Assembly (NCBI RefSeq): GCF_002874535.1
Contig: NZ_CP025025.1
Coordinates: 4,025,353-4,089,352 of the forward strand
DNA length: 64,000 nt
Origin: Mesobacillus jeotgali
GTDB taxonomy: Bacteria; Bacillota; Bacilli; Bacillales; Cytobacillaceae
Direction: 5' to 3'
The position numbers and the translations under genes are program-made. The stretch's first letter is position 1. Each line of letters starts with the position of its first letter. This document shows positions 26,554 to 35,227 of this stretch, piece after piece. The notes beneath the pieces are model-generated. The model worked only from the letters and a program-made list of their open reading frames with translations, was not told where the DNA came from and did not search any database.

Positions 26554-28118
26554 TAATTAAAATCCTCGTCCTCGATATTGTTGTCTGCTAAAATGGTGGC
26601 ACTCTGCGCAAAGCTATTCCCATTATTATTACTTTCAGCTGCTTTCCCTTCTTCTAACCTCATACGATTGCTTGTTTCGTTCCCTATTAAAACGTGATCG
26701 CCTAAAATGGACATACCTCTTCTGAATTGAATATCATCAATATCCCCATTTGTATACTTATCTTTTAAAGCCTGTTTAGATGCCATAGAATTCTTATGTT
26801 CATTTAAAATATATTTTTTCAGTTCTTTCGGATCATCATAAAGTGCGAATAAATAATCGACAGGAGTCCCATTGAACAAATGAAGCAGCTCTTCCAATTC
26901 TTTATTTTTCAACTCTTTTTGACGGTCAAGTGTTTCTACATTATCTGTGTGTGTCCTAATGCTCTTTTTCAACTCTTCACTCAAATCAACACTTGCTTTG
27001 ATATTGACTTCTAATCCCTTTATTTCAAACTCAAACAAGTCTAACTTTTTGTTCATATCATTACGAATTTCTTCAAGCCCCTCCGGCTTAGTAGAATATT
27101 GCTGGGCAATTCTTCTAAGCTGGATATCAACCTCATCTTTCACAAATTGTTCTAGTGAAGGGATATTACTTTTTAAATACTTTTTACGGTCTTGAATATT
27201 AGCGTAGATAGTAGTAATAATTTCAAAATTTCTTCCCGTATCAGCGGATGGATACTCTCTTTCAAATTTAGTGTTCACTTGCTGACTTAATTTCCGCTTC
27301 ACAGCGCTGCTTAAATCTACCTCTCCTGTTATGTATACTCCGATACCCTTTGCTCTAATGTTCGCAGTATTGATCTTATTCGGAAAACCCTCTTGTGCTT
27401 CCTCTAGTTGATAAATAAAATATTTTTCTGTTAACCTTCTAAATTGCAACGTGAGTTCTTTTGTCACAAACTCTTTTAATGAGGTAATTCCACTTTTTAA
27501 ATAAGTAGTTAAATCCTCTACTTTACAATCGATAGAAGCAGTCACTTCAAAGTTTTCCTTCACATCAGAGGAAGGAAACTCTCCCAGTATATCAATTGTG
27601 ACCTGTTGATCAGCAATATTCCTTAACGTGCCAGTAAGGTCTAGTTCCCCTTTCACTTGAACCTCCAAACCTTTCTCTTTAATCAAAGAGAAGTCTAGAT
27701 TATGAGGAAATGCTTCTTTCACCGATGGTAATGATTCGAGAGAGCATTCTGTAGAAAGTTGCAGTACCTGGTTATAAATGTGTTCCTGTAAAAACCCTTT
27801 TACATCTTCCCCAATACCACTCTTAATCAACAAAACGGGATCTATAACCTCACATTGATAGTCAAGTTTCACATCATATTTAATCTCTGTAACAGGAGAA
27901 GGAAATTCTTGCGTTATTTGCCCCGTAACAGAACCAAACTCAAGTGTATAACGGGTATTATATTTTTGAGCTTTTAATTCCGTATTCGTCAACTGCTCCC
28001 CACCTTCTACAACACGGTATTGACCACGCTCATTTCTATATACGAATATACTGCTTTGACTTGAAAATGGCTCTTTCGAAAAAAAGCTATATTTAATTGA
28101 TTCTTTTTTAATATTCAT
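26553..28118 (-). CDS. Protein with three tandem band-7/SPFH-like modules
   Basis: The product has 521 residues. The leader 1-70 (FVYRNERGQYRVVEGGEQL) matches the leader of the double-TIR protein. Three copies of a module of about 100 residues follow (about 72-170, 180-278, 288-388). Each starts with F/Y-PS, then a K-S-G/N-I pair region (YLKSGITSLKEFV, YLKSNIPSLEQFV), and ends in KG(L/I)xVxxxxxxDLS. SPFH domains oligomerise and scaffold membrane microdomains. The C-terminal 130 residues are helical and acidic, with a short charged tail. It starts 4 bases after the TIR-STAND stop. The predicted job is scaffold for TIR proteins. The family assignment is by pattern and should be tested by structure prediction. 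Confidence 0.78.
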   Translation of the reverse strand: MNIKKESIKYSFFSKEPFSSQSSIFVYRNERGQYRVVEGGEQLTNTELKAQKYNTRYTLEFGSVTGQITQEFPSPVTEIKYDVKLDYQCEVIDPVLLIKSGIGEDVKGFLQEHIYNQVLQLSTECSLESLPSVKEAFPHNLDFSLIKEKGLEVQVKGELDLTGTLRNIADQQVTIDILGEFPSSDVKENFEVTASIDCKVEDLTTYLKSGITSLKEFVTKELTLQFRRLTEKYFIYQLEEAQEGFPNKINTANIRAKGIGVYITGEVDLSSAVKRKLSQQVNTKFEREYPSADTGRNFEIITTIYANIQDRKKYLKSNIPSLEQFVKDEVDIQLRRIAQQYSTKPEGLEEIRNDMNKKLDLFEFEIKGLEVNIKASVDLSEELKKSIRTHTDNVETLDRQKELKNKELEELLHLFNGTPVDYLFALYDDPKELKKYILNEHKNSMASKQALKDKYTNGDIDDIQFRRGMSILGDHVLIGNETSNRMRLEEGKAAESNNNGNSFAQSATILADNNIEDEDFN

Positions 28119-28122
28119 ATCT

Positions 28123-30405
28123 CTACTCCTTTGCTAAAAATTCATTTAGGAAAATTGGGCTATCGATTTTTTGCATCCCATCTTCAATATATAACTGAAT
28201 TCTGCTTTTACTGTCCGGAAATCCCTTTTTCATTAACAAATGAAGTAGATTTGAAATAACCTCTTCTTTGTCAGGCTTCCCCATTGCAGTTTTTGCTAAT
28301 TTTTCGATTAAAAGGTTTTGAGTCGGCTTTCGGTAAAGAGCGTTAAAATATTGAAACCAAAAGTTCTCGTACCTTGAGGCTGTGTGGAAAAATAGCTTTG
28401 GAACCGTCAAGTAGATTCCTTGTGCAAACCTAAGGACATATTCAAGTCGTTTCTCATCTGTGTGTATAAACAACTTATTCCAAAATTGAAAATATAAATG
28501 CTCGTATTTCCCCCCCCAGTATATAATCTGGCTAATGTTTTGAATCGTGGTCTGTAAAGGGAAAAACAATGATCGCCTTCCAGTTCGTATGACTGGCTCC
28601 AATAGCTCTAAACTTTTAGGAAAGTGCTTTAGGCCAATTTCCCCACCAAGCAAAGTAATCCCAGTCCATTGGAGTTTTTCGTTATTGGATTGAGCGGCCC
28701 AAGTTTTCGTTAATTGAAAGACTTTTTGTTGCATTTGTTCTTCCTTATATAATTCTTCTAGCAAATGAACAACAAACAACCTATCTTTAACATGTTCAGA
28801 CTTCGCAAGAGGTTGTAAGACTTCCTTTCTAAGCTCTGAGAAATTTATGTTTAGGAGATGTAATAGAATGGGATTTTTCTTTTTACTTGTAAGGATACCT
28901 TCCTTTATTAAAGACATTATCCATTGAACGAGCGGTTTTTTAAGATAATGCATTTGCTTCCATACATATTCCCAAATAAATTTTGCATCCTCAGGAAATG
29001 AGAAGTAGACCACTTCTTTTAAGTCAGACCCAAGGTCATCATGATGCCATTCTTGCTTGGTAATTGCTTCAAAGTTTTGTAAAAATTGCTCCTGAGGAAT
29101 GCGAATGATAAGGTCTTCTTCCTCTTCACCTGGTAATTCCCTGTAGAGCATTGAAGATAGTTCCTGTGCTTTCTCTTGTAAAAATAGGAAAGACTGTCCT
29201 TCAAACATTCCTAATGTTAAATAAAAGGCAATATCTCTTGTTTTTCGGTGTTCCTGAAACCAGCTTTTCACGCGCTGCTGCACATTTTCATTTAGTGATC
29301 TTGAAAACTGTGTAACATCCAAGTCTCCTTGAATGTAAAGCTTTATTTTATGTAAAATGACCTTGATATCCTGTGGATAGCATACAGATGGCAGTACCCC
29401 ATCAGCCTCATCAGTATGTAACCAGTCAACAATTTTGTTATAAATAGTCTCATCATCTACTTGATAGTTTAAATAGTTTAGGACCAGTTGCTTTACATCC
29501 TCCGGGGGATCAACCTTAACTTTGGAAGTAGCAAAGCATGAGAGAGTCGGCTCAGTTTTGGATATAAAAATCATGTAACAATTTTTATCTTTTAGTTTCG
29601 CTATAAACTGTTCAAATCCATGGGTTGGGAAGTTCTCAAAGAAAGAGCCCTCCTCTACTTCCAAGATAAGTCCAGTTTGACTTTTGAGAGGATGTTGATA
29701 TATCTCTACCATTGAAATATCACTTGACCACTCGTAAATTTCTTTCATTCCAAGCTTTTGTAAACAAGCTATTGCTGCCGTATATTTCCCTGTATTTTGA
29801 GGATGATAGAGAACTAGCGTTTGTTCGGTTTCCAACGTTTTAATGGCTTCGTTCATTTTGGGAAAAGGAACAAAGACCTGTGCTGTCTTATGTAAATTAA
29901 AAGGATGAATCTTAAATAAGTGAACTTCCTTTTGATTGGCTATAATTACGGGTTCGTTGATGATAAGTTGAGAAGAAGCATCGAAGTCGTCTCTTTCAGC
30001 ACCTTGATACATTTCCTCTACAGCCTCTACTAGCTTACTTATGCCTTCTTTTTCGTAGTCAATCCATTGATGATCACATAAAAGAAGTTCTAAATTTTTG
30101 GGGATTTGTGCGCCATTCAAGATGATTGGTACGACTGGCTTATTATAGAAAAAGGCTCGATCTATTTCTTTTGGTACAAATTTAGAATTGCCCACTTCCT
30201 CTGTTATAAACACCACTACCATTGAAACCTTATTCGCAAGGTCTTCAATAATTCTTACATAGTATTGATCTCCTTTTTGAATATTTCTCGGTGCATACCA
30301 GCATTGTATATTATAATCCTGCTCTAAGAAGTCAGCTATCTGTTTCACTTGCTCATAGTTTTGCGAGGAATGACTTAAAAATACAGCCTTCCGATTGTTT
30401 CCCAT
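28123..30405 (-). CDS. TIR domain fused to a STAND-like region and long helical repeat tail
   Basis: The product has 760 residues; the AAAAGGAGG site is strong. Residues 5-130 are a TIR_2 domain (AVFLSHSSQNYEQV, CWYAPRNIQKGDQY) with the NADase-type glutamate position kept (Glu80 in FVPKEIDRAF). A degenerate P-loop (YHPQNTGKYT, about 200-209, lacking Ser/Thr directly after Lys) and a Walker B-like stretch (GLILEVEEG) suggest an inactive or divergent NTPase. Residues about 380-760 are all-helical, like HEAT or TPR repeats. This is the plan of STAND sensors: sensor repeats, switch, TIR effector. It is first in a coupled three-gene operon with the SPFH-like and SH3 proteins. Confidence 0.85.
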   Translation of the reverse strand: MGNNRKAVFLSHSSQNYEQVKQIADFLEQDYNIQCWYAPRNIQKGDQYYVRIIEDLANKVSMVVVFITEEVGNSKFVPKEIDRAFFYNKPVVPIILNGAQIPKNLELLLCDHQWIDYEKEGISKLVEAVEEMYQGAERDDFDASSQLIINEPVIIANQKEVHLFKIHPFNLHKTAQVFVPFPKMNEAIKTLETEQTLVLYHPQNTGKYTAAIACLQKLGMKEIYEWSSDISMVEIYQHPLKSQTGLILEVEEGSFFENFPTHGFEQFIAKLKDKNCYMIFISKTEPTLSCFATSKVKVDPPEDVKQLVLNYLNYQVDDETIYNKIVDWLHTDEADGVLPSVCYPQDIKVILHKIKLYIQGDLDVTQFSRSLNENVQQRVKSWFQEHRKTRDIAFYLTLGMFEGQSFLFLQEKAQELSSMLYRELPGEEEEDLIIRIPQEQFLQNFEAITKQEWHHDDLGSDLKEVVYFSFPEDAKFIWEYVWKQMHYLKKPLVQWIMSLIKEGILTSKKKNPILLHLLNINFSELRKEVLQPLAKSEHVKDRLFVVHLLEELYKEEQMQQKVFQLTKTWAAQSNNEKLQWTGITLLGGEIGLKHFPKSLELLEPVIRTGRRSLFFPLQTTIQNISQIIYWGGKYEHLYFQFWNKLFIHTDEKRLEYVLRFAQGIYLTVPKLFFHTASRYENFWFQYFNALYRKPTQNLLIEKLAKTAMGKPDKEEVISNLLHLLMKKGFPDSKSRIQLYIEDGMQKIDSPIFLNEFLAKE

Positions 30406-30874
30406 AACAAACCTCCTTTTTTGCTTGTTACCCTTCTAATTAACAATGTATTTTCCTGTGGAATTAATAAGATACAGTAAAAATAACCATGTTTAGATAT
30501 TTGTATATAATTCCAAAGACCTAGCAATCCTAAAGACTATTTTACCTTTTTTTCTACAAAAAATAACAAATACCTTTCTTTTTTTCTCATTTCTAAGAAA
30601 AAATTCACATTTTCATATAATCATTGCCGATTTACATTCTTACAAAGATTTATTTTTGGATACAAGATCAAACATCTTTTAATAAATTCCAGAACAAAGA
30701 GGGTTGATATAACCGTCCCCATGCCTACGATTAGCAGACGAATAAAGTTCAATTATTTAGTAGATATGCTACAATATAAAAACCCAAAAAGGAGAGAGAC
30801 GAAATGTCCCTCTCCTTTTTAATATATGGGTGAGCGTTATGAAACCAAAATGGTGTTAACCTCTATCTATTTAA
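30406..30874. other. Intergenic region upstream of the TIR-STAND operon
   Basis: This 469-base AT-rich stretch contains the promoter of the TIR-STAND operon (unresolved), a REP-like remnant with ACCGTCCCCATGC near 30710-30728 and the terminator of the Nudix gene (30786-30820). No ORF of note. Confidence 0.6.
30786..30820. terminator. Terminator after the membrane Nudix gene
   Basis: The arms AAAAAGGAGAG and CTCTCCTTTTT with an inner GAC/GTC pair form a stable hairpin with A and T tails. It lies 55 bases past the minus-strand stop and is usable in both directions. Confidence 0.82.
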
Positions 30875-32053
30875 TCACCCTAAATACTTCCTCCTGGCCA
30901 ACAACATCTTAAGAGTATATTTTGCAGCTTCTGTTAATTTCTCATCCTTTAGAAATCCCTTTAGCTTCTTTTCTGAGATTGGTACTGTCACGAGTCCATC
31001 CGTCTCCAATTCTCCGTCTTTGGCTGCACTATATAGGTTGAATAATTTATCTTTATTTATATCCATTTTGACATAAGAAGTTAAGCCTATTTCAAACTTG
31101 CCCATTTCTATAAACAAATCCATGAAGCGTTCGTCAATAATATGTTTGTGATGCTCTTCTCTAATACCCAGTTCTTCCCTCAGACCTCGATGCATACATT
31201 TAATTAGGCTTATATCCTTTCCTTCCCTATCGGTTTCGGTCAGACCTTCATTCATCGTTACATGCCATTTACTTTCCAGGCTGCCGGTGTTCAGGAATCT
31301 GGAGCGCTTGGCGAAGATGATTTCATCTAAATTACCAGTTTCCAGGATGATAAATGTGTTCATCCCAAATGAAGTGGTGAAAGGATAATACGCATGTAGA
31401 TTCTCTAATTTTGTTAACTTTCCTATTGGATGGTTCTCTTGTTTTAACTCCTGGTAAATGGACCGGAAGACTTGATGAGTAAAATAATCGGTTTCAAATA
31501 GTTCGAGTCTTAGACAAGCATTTTCCTCTGGATCAGCATTCCTCTTTCTGTGAATCCTGTATACTCCATATTTCCGCCCATTGAAAATGGTATGCCCTTT
31601 TTCCAGCTTACTGATAAAAAATTGTGCTGTTAATTTCCGGTGTTTTTCAATTCTCTCTTGCAAATCATGAATACCTGTAATATGTACAAGATCAGTGAAG
31701 GAACTCTCCCTATCGAAAGAAATATCCGATGAAAAAGTCATGTCTTTATCAAGACTATTTATTGACTCCTTCAATTCAGCTGGAGAATCAATAAATAACC
31801 TTTTAGTAACTGTCTCAACCGATATATCATGCATTTCATATACCGGATCCGCATGATCGAGTGATACTATATCGAGTGACTCTATTGATAACCTATCTTC
31901 TGTTTCAATATTTTTCTTAAGTTTAAAATTTCTCACCTTTGTTCTGACAAACTCGATTATTATTTCTACTAATTTACCAAGGATGATTCCGACAACTATC
32001 CAGAAAAGCTCCGAAACCCCGGACTCTTTAATCGTATCTAAAAAGTTTTTCAT
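30875..32053 (-). CDS. Membrane-anchored Nudix-like hydrolase
   Basis: The product has 392 residues. One membrane helix (about 14-36, FWIVVGIILGKLVEIII) is followed by a basic stretch, then a soluble region. Residues about 225-390 look like a Nudix fold. The box region at about 270-297 ends RGLREELGI, which keeps Arg289, Glu293, Glu294 and Gly296 of the REUxEExGU signature but has Gly290 in place of the first Glu. Nudix enzymes cleave NDP-X compounds such as ADP-ribose and NADH. Here it could remove, or sense, a TIR product. It stands alone with its own terminator, next to the TIR operon. The call rests on the box motif and is tentative. Confidence 0.65.
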   Translation of the reverse strand: MKNFLDTIKESGVSELFWIVVGIILGKLVEIIIEFVRTKVRNFKLKKNIETEDRLSIESLDIVSLDHADPVYEMHDISVETVTKRLFIDSPAELKESINSLDKDMTFSSDISFDRESSFTDLVHITGIHDLQERIEKHRKLTAQFFISKLEKGHTIFNGRKYGVYRIHRKRNADPEENACLRLELFETDYFTHQVFRSIYQELKQENHPIGKLTKLENLHAYYPFTTSFGMNTFIILETGNLDEIIFAKRSRFLNTGSLESKWHVTMNEGLTETDREGKDISLIKCMHRGLREELGIREEHHKHIIDERFMDLFIEMGKFEIGLTSYVKMDINKDKLFNLYSAAKDGELETDGLVTVPISEKKLKGFLKDEKLTEAAKYTLKMLLARRKYLG

Positions 32054-32187
32054 TTTTGACTAACCTCATCGCTATGTATATATAAGTCTATATTAATCTC
32101 TAATCATCAAAAGTAAAAGTCCAAGAAAAACAAAGAACATATTATTGCTTTTGAAATATTCAATAATTCGTCCTAAGTTACTGCTAA

Positions 32188-33042
32188 GGGTATGCTATAG
32201 TTATAAAGAAGTTTTATCCTGCAACCAAAGGAGTAATCATATCTACAGGGTTTAACTTTCCTGATGCACTGTCAGGAGGACCGCTTGCGGGAAAACTTGG
32301 GCAACCTATCATCCTGGTCAACCCTACTAGTGCCTCAAAAGATGTACTGGGATATGTTGACGCAAGCGGAGCGGAAGATGTGACGATTCTTGGCGGGACC
32401 AGTGCCGTTAAGGATAGAGTCAGGGACGAAATTTCATCTGTTATTAATCAAGAACCACAGCAGGAATCTGCAAAGACTTTGAATATCTATGATCTATTCC
32501 AAATGCGCACAGCTAGTGACATAACCCCGGAACAACGTTTAAAAGCTCATGAGGACTCAATGGCACTTTATGAGAACAAATATTATATTTTGCAATTAAA
32601 CAGAGAGTTCGATAAGTATATCCAGGGAACATTTAGCTGGGATTACAGGAACAAAGATAACAGAAGCAACTTCCTGGCTTTCAGGGCGACAAAATATTGG
32701 TACGATAATTCCTCTTTAACTACTGATAAGCTTTATGGCGTAATGCACCAAAAGGTTAAAGAACATCAATTAATCATTACCCCTTCATTCAACTATAATA
32801 TTGAGGATATTTTCATCCATCCAACACGCGGAGGATATGTCGTAAGCCAAATATTAAGTTTAAAGTATACTAGCGCCAATGGTTCTAGAATTGCTGGTTG
32901 GGAACCTGACACATGGTATAGCGTCCGATATGAAGTAGAGTTTAATTATCCCGGCACCAGACCTACTTGGCCATTGTGGAACTACGGAGATTATGGCTGG
33001 TTGGCTGCAGGATGGGATTATCGAATTGGGACTTTTAAATAG
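32188..33042 (+). pseudogene. 5'-truncated CWB2-repeat gene
   Basis: The frame is open from 32188 (after a TAA) to the stop at 33040-33042. From 32221 it encodes the end of a CWB2 repeat (STGFNFPDALSGGPLAG, VTILGGTSAV) without signal peptide or a usable start; the first in-frame start-like codon is GTG 32380. The remaining 190 residues are an unknown domain rich in Trp and Tyr (FSWDYRNKDNRSNFL, WPLWNYGDYGWLAAGWDY). Intact relatives would be exported wall proteins like those at 1-14.4 kb. The 5' end was probably lost when the neighbouring island was inserted or rearranged. Confidence 0.75.
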
Positions 33043-33056
33043 TGTCGTTTCACGTC

Positions 33057-33087
33057 AAAAAGTGCATCTTACATTGATGCACTTTTT
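33057..33087 (+). terminator. Terminator after the truncated CWB2 gene
   Basis: AGTGCATC and GATGCACT form an 8-bp perfect stem with a 7-base loop, followed by six T. It lies 18 bases past the stop. Confidence 0.88.
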
Positions 33088-33317
33088 TACTTATTATTTC
33101 TGAACCATAAAGACACATTCTTACCTCTTCGATCAAATTCTGTCTAAGCCACAGGCTTCAACGCTCACAATACTCGTAATTAACAAGAGGAGCCAGTTAT
33201 AGAATCTTTAATGAAAAATTGTTTGTTAAAGTTATATATTAATATTTTATCAAGAATGAGGTGATAAAATGGCAACTTTCTATGCTGCTTTTATCATGAT
33301 CGCATAGAAGCATAGCA

Positions 33318-33345
33318 GAAGCATAGGGACGTACCTTTTGCTTCT
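33318..33345. repeat. REP-like palindrome, copy 1
   Basis: GAAGCATAGGGACGTACC followed by TTTTGCTTCT is the inverse orientation of the element at 35125-35214 and 41804-41891. Self-complementary ends GAAGC/GCTTC surround a GGGACGTACC core. It lies downstream of the RAYT gene, the expected association for its substrates. Confidence 0.7.
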
Positions 33346-33391
33346 CCCTCTTATGCTTCAATTATTCATCCATTTGCTCACTCTCAGCTTC

Positions 33392-33663
33392 CCCGCTCCT
33401 CCATGGCTTCGTCTGTTATATGTTTGTCACCTTCAGATTGGCGATTGTCCAAGCGAGGCGGATTATTTTTATTTGTACTCTGTTGCTGAGGTCATGCTTT
33501 GTGGATAGATTTTGCGAATGCCCCTGCCGGTAACTTGTCAGGAAGGGTCTGGAAATTAGTTGCTCGAACGGGACGCTGCCATTGTATATCCCTTTTCCAT
33601 ATCGTTTATTGACGTTCCCGGGCTTTCGTTACTCTCTTTCTGATAGTCTCTGACGATTCGATA
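33392..33663 (-). pseudogene. comM/yifB fragment, C-terminal part
   Basis: Minus-strand translation gives SSETIRKRVTKARERQ, a stop, then RYGKGIYNGSVPFEQL, LSTKHDLSNRVQIKI and IRLAWTIANLK, a clear match to the end of ComM/YifB Mg-chelatase-like AAA+ proteins (KARxRQ.RYG, SNRxxxKIIRLARTIADL). Stop codons show it is dead. ComM acts in natural transformation as a branch-migration helicase. Confidence 0.85.
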
Positions 33664-33830
33664 GTACTAAAATCTTGTGGTTTAAGGTTGACAGCTTATA
33701 AGAAAAGTAGAATATCAATTCTGTCCAAGATTAGACCTGATACTCGATTCTTGTATGCTTTGGTCTGTTTTTCCGAACATGTACAATAATGGCTGTCTGA
33801 AACGAGGTATCCGCAAGGGCAGGGGTTCAT

Positions 33831-34003
33831 GGCTGCGGTGGCGGAACGAATCCTAAACCAGGGGGAAGTCTCCCTTGCCCATCACGGCGTACTATTTCTT
33901 GATGGATTTTCGAAGAAGACTTTAGATTTGCTTAGGTAGCCATTGGAAAACGAAAAAGTAAGCATCAGCCGGATCCATTCAACTGTAACCTATCCTGCAA
34001 CAT
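33831..34003 (+). pseudogene. comM/yifB fragment, central part, opposite orientation
   Basis: Plus-strand translation with one frameshift gives GGGTNPKPG, then EVSLAHHGVLFLDGFSKKT, LDLLR, a stop in place of Gln, and PLENEKVSISRIHSTVTYPA. This is the Walker B and following segment of ComM/YifB (GEVSLAHxGVLFLDE, LRQPLExxxVxISR). It lies in the opposite direction to the C-terminal fragment, so an inversion broke the gene. Confidence 0.88.
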
Positions 34004-34165
34004 GACACGATAACCCTCAAGGCCCTTCAACCCGATACTTGTCACTTTCGCGAACAATAGATTTTCCTCCATAACATTTTATATTTTTCATAATTTAGGG
34101 ATTTTGATAAATTGAGAAGTTAATAAAATGAGGAATTAAACAGAAGTTATATCTTACATAGTGAA

Positions 34166-34945
34166 CTAAACTTTAAATACCAAACTGGGCGGGATTCCTA
34201 AGATCCTTGCAGCCTGGCGCTGGGTCAAACCATCATTGCCCTTGATTTCCCTCAGGACCATGTCACGCTCAAATTTAGGAAGGCTCTTCACCTGAGCAAT
34301 TTCCCTCATACCGAGGATTCTCTTAATCTCAAACCTGGCCTCCTCATCCGGCAGCCTCCTGTGTCTGTACGGTCGTTCCTCAAGACACTCATCCCGGTTC
34401 GTCCTCTCATTGAATTCCCTGAACCTCTCCCGCGAAATGGAGAAGTCATCCGAAAACATTCGGAAAACCTTACTGCGCTCAAGCAACTCTCCCGGGAAAC
34501 AATACTCCCCATAATGAGCGGCACAACTGCTCCATCGCCATTCATCCACCTCTGCCACCATCCCTCCTTTTACAGGATTCTGGTGGATGTATCTGACAAC
34601 AGTGAGGAAGTACGCATCATTTTCAACAGTTTCACTATTGAACCTGTTCTGGAAAACATGGCCCGAGGTCCGATATTTCCAGTTATAATATACCGCATAG
34701 CTCACACCGATCCGCTTCATCGTAGAGCTGATGCTCTCCTCCCCCTCTTTTAATAAAACATGGATATGGTTGGACATTAAACACCAAGCATACACCTTCA
34801 ACTCCATCTTTTTCTTATATTTCTTTAAAACCTCAAGAAACCGCCTGCGGTCCTCATCATCATGAAAAATATCCTGACGGTTCACTCCCCGAAACATGAC
34901 ATGATAAATACCACTAGCACTTTTCATCCTAACTTTACGAACCAT
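34166..34945 (-). CDS. REP-associated tyrosine transposase (RAYT, Y1 family)
   Basis: The product has 259 residues; a GGTGATCGG site precedes the ATG. The HUH-type nuclease core has the HUH motif SNHIHVLL (His60, His62) and the catalytic Tyr119 in RYIHQNPVKGG. The C-terminal 50 residues (GLTQRQAARILGI) look like a helix-turn-helix, as in Firmicute RAYTs. RAYTs bind and cut REP palindromes as single strands and are usually single-copy and domesticated. REP-like elements lie on both sides (33318 and 35125) and elsewhere in the window. No IS200-type ends of its own are visible. No terminator is seen downstream. Confidence 0.93.
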   Translation of the reverse strand: MVRKVRMKSASGIYHVMFRGVNRQDIFHDDEDRRRFLEVLKKYKKKMELKVYAWCLMSNHIHVLLKEGEESISSTMKRIGVSYAVYYNWKYRTSGHVFQNRFNSETVENDAYFLTVVRYIHQNPVKGGMVAEVDEWRWSSCAAHYGEYCFPGELLERSKVFRMFSDDFSISRERFREFNERTNRDECLEERPYRHRRLPDEEARFEIKRILGMREIAQVKSLPKFERDMVLREIKGNDGLTQRQAARILGIPPSLVFKV

Positions 34946-35124
34946 CCGATCACCACTCGATATAATTTTGTTTGAAAAATGATATGAAACATAAAATTGA
35001 TTAGAGAGGTAAGTTACTAAAATAAGAGGAAATTAGAAGAAACAATTGCGGTTACACCTTCATCATATAACATTCAGAAAAATCTTTCATTATATATACG
35101 AGAGATTGAGAAGATTTCACCTTC

Positions 35125-35214
35125 CTGTCAAAATTCCAGCAAAGCATCCAAAAACAAGATTTTTTCGCAACACGAAAGAAGCAAAAGGTACGTCCCTTTG
35201 CTTCCTTTGCTTCA
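35125..35214. repeat. REP-like element, copy 2 (about 90 bp)
   Basis: It is nearly identical to 41804-41891, beginning CTGTCAAAATTCCAGCAAAG and ending in GCTTC-CTTTGCTTCA. The core GAAGCAAAAGG-TACGT-CCCTTTGCTTC folds as a hairpin. It lies between the DeoR gene stop and the RAYT gene. Confidence 0.88.
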
Positions 35215-35227
35215 TCCTTGCTTCACA

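Larger units (their letters stand above)
33043..34165. other. Scar region with terminator, REP-like element and two comM fragments
   Basis: No intact gene lies in this 1.1-kb stretch. It holds a terminator (33057-33087), a REP-like palindrome (33318-33345) and two comM/yifB remnants in opposite orientation (33392-33663 and 33831-34003). All are listed separately. Confidence 0.75.

Noticed and set aside
20843-30405. Known Thoeris system
   Set aside because: TIR genes are present but no ThsA-like SIR2/SLOG or macro-domain effector is seen; partners are SPFH-like, RyR and SH3 proteins instead.
33780-34010. Structured non-coding RNA or riboswitch
   Set aside because: The G+C-rich stretch first looked like structured RNA, but translation shows it is a decayed comM fragment.
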